From Ophiosphaerella korrae (lineage: Eukaryota; Ascomycota; Dothideomycetes; Pleosporales; Phaeosphaeriaceae): 24,257 bases of DNA. The notes beneath the pieces were generated by a model. The model saw only the letters and a program-made list of their open reading frames with translations. It had not been told where the DNA came from and did no database searches. The translations under genes and the position numbers were made by a program. How positions within the stretch are numbered: position 1 is the first letter of the stretch; every line of letters begins with the position of its first letter. Shown here piece by piece: positions 8,086 to 16,445 of this stretch. Location of the stretch: assembly GCA_028456385.1 (NCBI GenBank), contig JALNQF010000541.1:1-24257 (forward strand), in the 5' to 3' direction.

Positions 8086-10092
8086 TTAGATTAGAGTGAT
8101 GTCCTCCCTCTCTCTATCCTTTTGTCCCACAAATTCCCCATCCATAATACCGTCACAATAACACTCTCCCATTAGTCTGAACCGACCACCATCCACTGGC
8201 CTCACAATATATGGTAGTGACGCGCCACAAAATAGCACAATCACGTCTCCAGAGCGCGCGTACGTTGGGCCCATGCCCACGTATCCCACCCGCGAGAGGA
8301 ACGGCCTCTTCCGCTTCATCTCCTGCATTCGAATCCGGTAGAAACTTGAATCACTACCCATATCGTCAACTTCCTTTTCCCTAGCTTTAAACTCATCAAG
8401 GCTAGTGAATGCATCGATCTCCAGATAAAACTCAAGCTCCGCTAGGCATTGATCATATGCATTCTTCCATGGCGGTTTGGCTCGACACACGTCGGCGGTA
8501 GAGTTTTGTTCGATATCTCCAACCGGCACCCGCCACTCGGCTTCATCCCTCCTTTCGTCGCTATTGTAGATTGTGGTTCCCTTGGCCTTCGATAGCTGGC
8601 ACATCTGACGAACCTGCAGGAGGTAGTTGAGGTAGACATAGAATGGAAACGGATTATTGGAGTTCTGCACAACTTTGGCTCCAAACCATGGTCCTCCAAC
8701 TTGCTCTAGCTCGTCGACACGGAATCCCTTCAGAGTGAGAACTCTTCCTTCCTTTTCATCAACAACCTCGAGCTCCATATCTTTTGACGCGGAAAATAAG
8801 GGGTCTGCCGTCTCATCTGGAAGCCAGGCGAATGAGTGTTGAATATGGGACCGCCAATCTGGTACCCAACTCGGCAGGTTCAAGTCCTTCATGTGTTGCG
8901 CAAGCGTCAAGATACCGATATTGCCTGATTTAATAAGAGCCTTGGCTGTCCTTGTATAAACAATATCTGGTTGACTCTCGGCCTCATTGTAGTTTATCTG
9001 CAGGCTATTTTCGCTCAGTTTTTCCGTATCACAGGCGAGTCCTAAGAGGCCATACACCATATCACAGGCCTTTGTGGCTTGCATGGCCTGCCCAACATGC
9101 ACTCTATGCAGCAGCTCATAGAGTCCATCCCCTGGAAACGGATCCTCAACACGGTCACGAGCTTTACGCCGTTGCCGTAAAGCGAAGAAAGGCTGTAGAG
9201 TGTTGTATCCATTTAGTCTCTCTATCAAGCTGGTCATGTAAAGATCTCCTGGCGATTTTAGGGAACTTTTGCCTATCATTGTCAGTTGGATAATTTGGAG
9301 GACCACCATGAGGTTCTCGGCTTCGATCCTCCTATATCCACAGACAAAGATTGCTTCAGGCGCCAACGCAAATTCTTGCAGAACCCATGCACGACAGAAC
9401 CATGGCCTATTGTATAATGCGATGAGTGCCGTGTAAAACTGATGCGTAAAAAGAGGCATTATCTCATCACAAAATTCATGATATTGGATCGTTGCTGGGT
9501 CCTCGGGGTTAGCCTCTGTTACGATCTTGGTGAATTCCCCGAATCTCAGTTTCGTATAATAGTCTAGGAGCTTGAATGCATCAACAAAGTTGCTCATTCG
9601 GATCAGGACATCCATTAACTCATCGGAACCATCCGCGCTCGGGCCCAGCCATACGAGTGCTTCCTCTGCGGACCCGTAGATTTTGTCCATGACTTTCACT
9701 TGTTTTCCCTTTTCGTCATCGTTCTTTTGATTGATACATATTTGGTCGACCCAAATGGTTATCGGCCAGACTATCGACCTCAGGTGAAGCAACGCAAGAG
9801 CCAGCGACGGTGTAATAGCGAGCTTCGAACCATCAATTAAAGTCTCCGCGGTGAAATCGGGAGGACCCCAAGCGTACGAAAGGGCTCTGTAATGCGGTCG
9901 GTCGTCCGCTTTCAAAGAGATTGGTTCCAGAGATCCTCTTAAGGGAATGAAGAAGTGCAAATACCGTGGCAGCCATCTCAGATACCAGGGAGGTGGGTAG
10001 AGCTTGAAAACACGGATGTTTACATGGCCTTCGGCGGCAGGCTGTAAGTCGGCATAAGAGAAATCCCTAGGGGTTGAAAGCAAGTATTCCAT
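8086..10092 (-). CDS. HET-domain (heterokaryon incompatibility) protein, 668 aa
   Basis: An intact single-exon gene. The HET domain occupies about residues 68-243 and shows all three diagnostic blocks: YRALSYAWG (68-76), IWVDQICINQKNDDEKGKQV (113-132) continuing to IYGSAEEALVWLG, and RPWFCRAWVLQEFALA (229-244). HET proteins act as effectors or partners in non-self recognition after hyphal fusion and can trigger programmed cell death; most family members are uncharacterised. The C-terminal half includes a fungal HET-associated segment (CDMVYGLLGLACD, LPSWVPDW) and a tail around GDVIVLFCGASLPYIVRP that recurs in this family. The start ATG at 10092 follows a non-coding leader. No frameshift or stop is present, unlike most of its neighbours. 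The next gene on the same strand is the NLR at 11909-15903, separated by a transposon insertion. Confidence 0.93.
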   Translation of the reverse strand: MEYLLSTPRDFSYADLQPAAEGHVNIRVFKLYPPPWYLRWLPRYLHFFIPLRGSLEPISLKADDRPHYRALSYAWGPPDFTAETLIDGSKLAITPSLALALLHLRSIVWPITIWVDQICINQKNDDEKGKQVKVMDKIYGSAEEALVWLGPSADGSDELMDVLIRMSNFVDAFKLLDYYTKLRFGEFTKIVTEANPEDPATIQYHEFCDEIMPLFTHQFYTALIALYNRPWFCRAWVLQEFALAPEAIFVCGYRRIEAENLMVVLQIIQLTMIGKSSLKSPGDLYMTSLIERLNGYNTLQPFFALRQRRKARDRVEDPFPGDGLYELLHRVHVGQAMQATKACDMVYGLLGLACDTEKLSENSLQINYNEAESQPDIVYTRTAKALIKSGNIGILTLAQHMKDLNLPSWVPDWRSHIQHSFAWLPDETADPLFSASKDMELEVVDEKEGRVLTLKGFRVDELEQVGGPWFGAKVVQNSNNPFPFYVYLNYLLQVRQMCQLSKAKGTTIYNSDERRDEAEWRVPVGDIEQNSTADVCRAKPPWKNAYDQCLAELEFYLEIDAFTSLDEFKAREKEVDDMGSDSSFYRIRMQEMKRKRPFLSRVGYVGMGPTYARSGDVIVLFCGASLPYIVRPVDGGRFRLMGECYCDGIMDGEFVGQKDREREDITLI

Positions 10093-10377
10093 CTTGTGAT
10101 AGAGTAGAATATTATGCTTTGGTGAGGTTATGAAGGTTAGGAAAATTGCAAATGAGGCTCAAGGGGATAGTTCTTGGGCGTTTGGTAGGATGTCGCCAAA
10201 ATGCGGGAGCGCAATCCTCGATAGATGAATTGCTCGATTTGATCCTGCTTGATTTCAGCCGCAATTTCTCCGCAGCTTCAACGTGTCTGTGCGCGTAATG
10301 CAAGCTGAATGTTACGGTCCCGGAGAAGCCAGTACAACCAACCAACCACGGGCGCGCAATGCACGGACGGGGCGCTC

Positions 10378-10409
10378 ACTAGTAATTAGTCACGTAATTA
10401 ATTACTAGT
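10378..10409. promoter_or_regulatory. Perfect 11-bp palindromic arms around an ACGT core
   Basis: ACTAGTAATTA (10378-10388) is repeated in inverted form as TAATTACTAGT (10399-10409), with a 10-bp spacer GTCACGTAAT resembling a bZIP/CRE-type site. It lies about 285 bp upstream of the HET start codon. It could be an operator-like site or a transposon scar. Confidence 0.35.
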
Positions 10410-10577
10410 AAATATGTCAGATTTTCGGGTCACAAATTGATGGATGCGAACCAGAGTCAGAATCAAGGATTCTGAGCGCACGGCCGCTTAAAAAGCCCTT
10501 CACCACACACGTATTAGCGCTTTTCAGGGCAGTGTGGCTTTGAATGTGGCACATGTACCTCTACCCCCCATTATCTA

Positions 10578-11490
10578 ACGTAGGTGGCAAGCTCTGCGCA
10601 CCTATCTCATCTTATTGTATAATGGCTCCACGCGCCGCGCGTCAGTTGCCTTCAAATGAAGCAGATATCCAGCTTGCTATCTTATCTATTAATTCTAGCC
10701 AAATTCAAGGCGGTAGGCCAGCTGCTGCTACCTTCAACGTTCCTGAATCAACGTCACGTGACCGACGTGCTGGACGACGCGCCCAACGCGATTGCCAGCC
10801 TAACTCAAAGAAGCTTACTCAGATAGAAGAGGTGATGGTTCGGTGTATCCTTGATCTGGATTCTCGTGGTTTTGCCCTAACTCTAGCTGCTGTGCGTGAG
10901 ATGGCTGATAAGCTACTCACTCAGCGTGGAGGCAGCCCTGTCAGCATCCACTGGGCGCGCAACTTTGTCAAGCGTACAGACAGTCTTGCGACGCATTTCA
11001 ATCGCCTATATGATAGGCATCGAACCTTATATAAGGACTTAGGCGCTATAAGTAGCTGGTTCGAGCTGGTACAGCATACAAGAGCTCCATACACCTACTC
11101 CAGCTACTCCAGCTCTACCAGAGTAATGCGCGATCAGATCTCCAGTCTTGAAAGAGCCAATGAGGCAGCCAGCAAGCGTAAATCACGAAAAAAAGAAGCG
11201 GATTCGGAAGCAAGGAGTCTTAACAAAGGGACAAGGAGAGGATATACTCGCTGAGAGAGAGGCTGTACGGCGTCAAGATGGAGATACATTAGGCCCAAGT
11301 CGCCGGGCTCGCTCGCGCTGCAAGAGGTGTGGAGAGACTGGGCACAACTCACGTACGTGTAAAATGATGTAGTAGATACTGCTTAATTTAATATATCGAT
11401 ATATCTACGATACTCTACTGCGTTATTGAGTTGTACGCTCAAATAGGTGCGCGGAGCTGGTGGGGCGCGCGACTCGCTTGCCACCTGCGT
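10578..11490 (+). mobile_element. Internally deleted pogo/Fot1-type transposon with TA duplication
   Basis: The left end reads ACGTAGGTGGCAAG then CTCTGCGCACCTA. The right end is its inverse, TAGGTGCGCGGAGC ... CTTGCCACCTGCGT, with about 20 extra bases between the two TIR blocks. The element is flanked by TA at 10576-10577 and TA at 11491-11492, the target duplication typical of Tc1/mariner/pogo elements. The uninterrupted copy of the target (16217-16318, minus) reads CATTATCTATAC with one TA, which confirms the boundaries. At 913 bp it is about half the autonomous length and encodes only transposase ends. Confidence 0.93.
10622..11372 (+). pseudogene. Transposase remnant: HTH N-terminus fused to zinc-knuckle C-terminus
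   Basis: ATG at 10622 (44 bp inside the element) opens a frame with a psq-type HTH (FNVPESTSRD) and a Tc5/CENPB-type HTH (VREMADKLL, VSIHWARNFVKRTDSL). It continues to about WFELVQHTR, where the DDE catalytic domain should begin. The sequence instead jumps to the C-terminal tail (SSLERANEAASKRKSRKK), so the whole catalytic core is missing. A 1-nt frameshift in an A7 run near 11187-11194 then moves the reading to the frame of the plus-strand tail ending CKRCGETGHNSRTCK (CX2CX4HX4C knuckle) and TAG at 11370-11372. The frame also extends upstream to 10544 but lies outside the element there. It is non-autonomous, but its DNA-binding half could still bind TIRs if expressed. Confidence 0.88.
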
Positions 11491-11908
11491 TATACATTTT
11501 GAAACATCTACAAGGTCAAGGCCGGTGCGGCTCGGCCATCCTCCCTGCAGGTGGTGGCAACCCAAAGTACCACCTCACGGACACTGCATCTCACCATGAT
11601 TTCGTAAGCATAACTATGCAGCTTCGCTATACCCTTTTGGTACTATAGCTCGCTGGCCGCTTTTATCATGAGCGTGACGCAACCAACATATCTGCCACGA
11701 GGTTGGTGCACTTGCATTGCTAGCCTTTTTGAATCTGATCGCGAAGGCCCTGTTCGCTCAAGTACAAGCTGACAGCGATCATCTCTGCCGTAGGAGTCAA
11801 AGCGCAAAACTCTAGCATATAGACGGTTTATATAACACTCTAGAATATTTCCATAGCATAAGCTAGCCAAGTTACGCGTAGAACCTTTAGGTTTAAGGCA
11901 CCTAAGCG

Positions 11909-14900
11909 CTAGCTGTAAGGTTCGAAATACTCCCACTTATGGTCTGTATGCAGACTACCCAAGAAAGGCTTGCACATCAGACAATAGTCAAAATCTGAGC
12001 ATGTATAACAATGAAAACGAGGCCCATAGATGTCCTGCTTTCATATTAACTCCGCTCGAAAGCTTGTGTTATTTACTTACATGGAAGCATCCATCACAAT
12101 GAAAACCGTCGTAACGTTTACCACGAGATCGAGTTTTGTCAGGTTCTGAGCCTAGAAGAGCTCTATAGTTGGAAGGTAGCTCCTCTAACATCTCCTCATG
12201 TCCGTAAAAAATGGCAATATCCAGAGGGCTCCATTGATCCTGAGGTTCAGAAATTGTAACACATTCGCTACGTAGGCCCTTCTTGATCAACAATTCCACG
12301 ACTTCAAGTTTTCCCGACCTGCACGCCCAATGAAGAGGACTCCAATGCATGTTTTCGGCAGAGAATGTAAGTCCCAGGTCCAAGGCGGCCTGAAGAATGT
12401 CTAGCGACCCACCCGAAGATGCATAGCAGAGGACACCATCTCCTTTCGCATCTAGAGCAAAGAGGTCAAGGCTTAGGTTGGCCAGAAACTGGAAAGTCCC
12501 GATATGGCCGCCGCGTGCAGCAAGATGAAGAGGGGTCCAGCCATGAATGTTGTTAGCTCGCGCGTCAAAATCAATGCCTTTCTCAAGCAGCAGCTTCACA
12601 ATCGCTTCGTGGCCTTTAGATGAAGCCGCCTGGAGTGCGTTGCCATAGAGTCCACCCTGCGCGTTAATATCGGCGCCCTTGTCGAGCAGCAGCTTCACAA
12701 TCGCTTCGTGGCCTTCGTCCGAAGCCGCCTGGAGTGCGTTGCCGTAGTATCCACCCTGCGCGTTAATTTTAGCACTCTTCTTGAGCAGCAGCTTCACAGC
12801 CGCCTTGTGGCCTTCCCGTGAAGCCGCCTGGAGTGCGTTGCCGTAGTATCCACCCTGCGCGTTAATGTTGGCGCCTTTCTCGAGCAGCAGCTTCACAATC
12901 GCCTCGTGGCCTTTAGATGAAGCCACGTAGAGTGCGTTGCCGTACTTTCCACCCTGCGCGTTAATGTCAGCGCCCTTGTCGAGCAGCAGCTTTACAATCG
13001 CTTCGTGGCCTTTGTCCGAAGCCGCCTGGAGTGCGTTGCCGTAGTATCCACCCTGCGCGTTAATGTCGGCGCCCTTCTCGAGCAGTGTCTGCATAATCTG
13101 ACAATGGCCTTCGAGAGAAGCAAAGTACAAAGGCGTACCGCCACTCCCATCTTTCTCTTTGATATCACAACCTGCATCTAAAAGCCGATCTACAGCTGTG
13201 GTTAACCCAGCAGAACAGGCCCGATGCAGTGCATAAGTCGGTGGCGCATCATCAATCCAGCGCTCTCTGACATCAGGGATGTTATAGAGACTATTACTGT
13301 ACACAACTGTGCCGGCAGACACGGGATACCGCATGGGATCGAACTGTTGCTGTACCGCAGCGTCCGCCATGAACCCATCCCGTAAAACCATGATTTGTAG
13401 GACGGCTGCTAGGTATCCGCTCTCCAGCTGAAGGAAAGACCCCAGAAGCTTCATCGCGGCTACAGGAATATGGCCACATCTCGCGAAATGGTAATCGAAG
13501 TTGTGACTTGCGTAGCTTACGAACGGATTCTCTCTAAGACGAAGAAAGAGATAAAAAGCATCATCAACGGGCCAGTTGAAGGCCACTAGATGAATGTACT
13601 GAAGACACACTTGCCCTAATCGTACATGCATCTCATTCGGCATCGAAAGCTGCCGCCGGAAACAGTCCTTAGGTAGTTTGCGTTTTGGCTCAGGCTTACT
13701 GAAGAATTCTTGCACCGTGTAGTGGATCGGTTGGATCACGCCATGAGATTCTTCTAGTAAGTTACCACAGGCTTCCAGTATCACCGCGGGCTCATCAAAC
13801 TCCAGATCTAGTGTAGGACGAGAATTAGATCCCGTTGCAAGCGCAGTTTGTAGTTCCTCGGTGCTCAACGGTCTCCGGGCATAGAACATCCAACCAAGAC
13901 AGTTTAGTGCGAGTTCTCTCATGTAGGGTGGCTGCCCTTCGATGCGCTCCAGTATGCGCGTATAGGTTTCTGGTAAGCCTCGAGGTAATGACTCCAATGC
14001 GTCTTCCACTAACCGGTCCTTTCGAGCCTTGCTGATCTCGCACATACTGTCCAATTGAAGATTGACCCAGAGGAACCTGTTTCACAATGAGTCTTCGAAG
14101 AGCATGAGGTAGTATCAAGGGCTATAACCTACATTCCATCTGCCTTGAGAGCAAGTGTTTGGATAATCTTCTGGGCGAGATCATTGCTGGTGACATAGAG
14201 AGTCTTGCCATGCTCCCCTTTTCGAAGTGTCTCGACTCGGCTGCGTGCAAAGATGTTTATGTCACTGGCGACATTTTCGGCTTGAACTTGGATGGTGGGT
14301 ATCTTTTTGTTCTCGAAAGCTTTGGCAATATCCATTTCTCTACGACTAGTGGCAAAAATCTTGATGCGACACGGCGTTCGCGTTGTTACCATACCAGTGA
14401 TAAATTCAAGGATGCCGCTTCGCTGGCGCTCGGGACATTCGTCCAAGGCATCGAGAATGATATATACCTCGGAGAGATCTTCAACAAGCGACAGAAATCT
14501 CTCTTTAGTACCAACCAAAGACGGGGACAATGCGTCATGCTGAATCTGAAGCAGATTGTGTGGTATCTGTTTCCTTCGTCGGCATAACTGCTTGACTAGA
14601 GCGGCTATTATTCCGGAAACATCTCCTAATTGTGGATTCTGGTAGTCGTAGTAAGCGAAGCAGATAGCGGTATTTTTTTGGAGCTCTTTCTGAGCTGTGA
14701 CGTGCTCGAGGACGTTGGACCTAGTTGTTAGATAAGTATAAAAGGCTTGAAATGCATTGGATTCTTTTTAGGAATACTTGCGCGAGGACAGATTTGCCGA
14801 TTCCAGCTACAGGCGGTTAGCATGCTACAGGTTGTGAGCGTGAGGTATCACTAACGCTTTCCATAGCACCATAAGAGAGATGAGGTAGAGCTGTTGGACC

Positions 14901-15903
14901 ATTCTTGATACTTCGGTTCCTTAATCAGCCAGTCGCATGTATCTTCGTACTTCTTCGCGTACATATCCTGATGAACCTTCTCAAACTCGATGGTCGACAC
15001 CCAAGAAAGGAACCTCGACTTCTCCTCTTGATGTCGTGTCATTTCTGCCAAGTTCTCGATACGCTGCCGTTCCAGTTTAGAGTTCCTAATATCATTGAAC
15101 TGGCGTGCCAGGACTGAATGCGACAGAACCTCAAGATTATGGAGCATGTCTTTTTCAATGGTTACGAACTCAGCCTCGAATGTCTCCCAATGTTGACGCA
15201 TGAAAGCTCTTAAGGATGTCCATTTCCGGTTATTCCCACTCGCATCGATGAAGACGTGGCGTGCCTTCCAACCAAACTTCAGCACATTTGTGTAAGTGTT
15301 GACCACCGAGTCCTTTATAAGCTCGATGTCTGCAGCCTTCGCGTATTCTGCTAGCGGCTTCAGGTAATCTTCGAATTTGCAGATCATCTCGGTTAGTCTA
15401 CTGAAAAAGGTGGTGAACTTCAAGGCAAGATCGATAACAATTCGAACGGCGCCGACCACAATGGACGCTACTTCCGGATTCGCTTGAATACCTATGGCAA
15501 TGCCTCCCATAAACCTATCAAGCAAGCTTAGAAACTTTGTAAGACGCTCAGCATGTGGTCTAAAGCACGAATCGTCTTTATGTGCCGCATCATATTTTTG
15601 TACGTCGGATAGCAGAGCCCGCTCGTCGATAGTGTTCGAAGCCTGCTCGAACGCCGCTTTTTCGGTGTCGGGTATCGTTTTTGAAAAGGTTGCGAGCGCT
15701 TCCTCGAGCACTGCATTTCGTGACGTTGGTGTGGTCGATGAGCTTCCGTATGATGGGGTCAGTGAGGGCGGAGAAAGGGAGGAACCAGTTGATGCTGGTT
15801 GCGCATGGGGTGAGGGAAGGCCAGAGGTCGAGGCTGAACTGGCGGGGTTTGATGTGAAAGCCGCGCGTACGCGATCCCGCAGGTGGAGCCGCTTCCGCAT
15901 CAT
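11909..15903 (-). CDS. NACHT-ankyrin-ZZ NLR (STAND) protein, five exons, 1260 aa
   Basis: Exons: 15903-14856, 14806-14782 (25 nt), 14720-14133, 14076-12081, 12034-11909. They sum to 3783 nt, exactly 1261 codons. Domains: Ser/Pro-rich start, then a helical N-terminal domain of fungal NLR type (about 50-250; Goodbye/DUF7708-like, uncertain). NACHT has Walker A GKPGIGKS (348-355), Walker B YIILDALDE (444-452) and a FATSRR sensor. A winged-helix region follows (LPRGLPETYTRIL, RRPLSTEELQTAL). Ankyrin repeats cover about 833-1190. The C-terminal ZZ finger is split by intron 4: HCDGCFH joins DIYGPRFHC, then CSDFDYCLMC. Introns are 49, 61, 56 and 46 bp; the second is GC-AG (GCAAGT donor). NLRs of this type are ATP-switched receptors linked to non-self recognition and cell death. 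ATGATG at 15903 is the chosen start; the frame is open to 16107. No lesion seen. Confidence 0.93.
12594..13088 (-). repeat. Five near-identical 99-bp ankyrin-coding units
   Basis: Units start at 12594, 12693, 12792, 12891 and 12990 on the plus strand, with exactly 99 bp (33 codons) each. The constant frame is KGADINAQGG-x-YGNALQAAS. Differences cluster at few codons: D/E/K before K, Y/K/L after QGG, and D/S/R plus K/E after AAS. Flanking ankyrin units are far more diverged, so the five look recently duplicated or homogenised. Such internally conserved repeats are known in fungal NLRs and are associated with fast repertoire change. Confidence 0.9.
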
Positions 15904-16216
15904 ATTATAGAGTCGCCAGGGCGATAAGAAGCTTGTAATTGTATGTTGGTGCAAGAGGCACGAAGCATCCTGCGCTCGCTGGAGCCTAGAGGAGGTGCAC
16001 AAGTTGGCGGTGTAGCTGAGCTGAAAGCGCGAACGAATCAGTGTGGCAGCGCAAAGCTGAGCCTCTGCGTGATGCACAACATCGCCAGTTATGAGCAACC
16101 ATGCCACACCTTAAACTATTATGTAACGTTAGTCTTTCTGTGGTATTAAAATTTGTATCGGTTCACCTAGCCAGCAGGTAACACATGCTGATCGATGTAA
16201 AGTAACGATGTGTGGC

Positions 16217-16318
16217 CAGAAGTTGCCACTAGTGGCAAAGAAGATGGCCGACCCGCACTGGCCCTAACCTTGTAGATGTTTCGAAACGTATAGATAATGG
16301 GGGGGTAGAGATACATGC
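16217..16318 (-). repeat. Uninterrupted inverted copy of the 10548/11491 repeat
   Basis: Read on the minus strand it matches the split copy beyond 10548, including CATTATCTATAC and GAAACATCTACAAGG. It ends in a perfect 16-bp palindrome TTGCCACTAGTGGCAA (16223-16238). It lies in the intergenic region between the divergent NLR and PD-(D/E)XK genes, so the two copies bracket the NLR gene in inverted orientation. Confidence 0.8.
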
Positions 16319-16445
16319 AGCTACGACGCATGAGATCGCCACTCTCTAAGCCACCTAGCGCTGCGCGAATCCGCGCCAGGGCCAATGCAAAGCGCCAACG
16401 CTGCCATCATCATCCACGTCAACACACAGCTCGCACCCCGCTAGA

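Larger units (their letters stand above)
10548..11562 (+). repeat. Older interspersed repeat copy, split by a pogo insertion
   Basis: 10548-10577 plus 11491-11562 together match, in inverted orientation, the repeat at 16217-16318. Shared blocks are CATGTAYCTCTACCCCC, CATTATCTATAC, GAAACATCTACAAGG and CGGCCATC. The 913 bp between the two pieces is the inserted transposon. The other copy shows the empty-site structure, so the join is directly visible. The repeat's identity is unknown. Confidence 0.8.

Noticed and set aside
10544..10621. Upstream start of the transposase ORF at 10544
   Set aside because: It lies outside the TIR at 10578; the ATG at 10622 begins the family-like N-terminus.
12069..12080. 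Stop codon just after FHVS as the end of the NLR
   Set aside because: GTAAGT at 12080 is a strong donor and the next exon completes a ZZ finger in frame, so the stop lies inside an intron.
15904..16107. 68-residue upstream extension of the NLR open frame (start at 16107)
   Set aside because: The extension is low-complexity and lacks homology-like sequence; the ATGATG at 15903/15900 begins the charged, domain-like part. The frame being open is not enough to include it.
10548..16318. Starship-type giant transposon carrying the NLR
   Set aside because: No tyrosine-recombinase captain gene is seen in the window and the bracketing repeats are inverted, unlike Starship ends.
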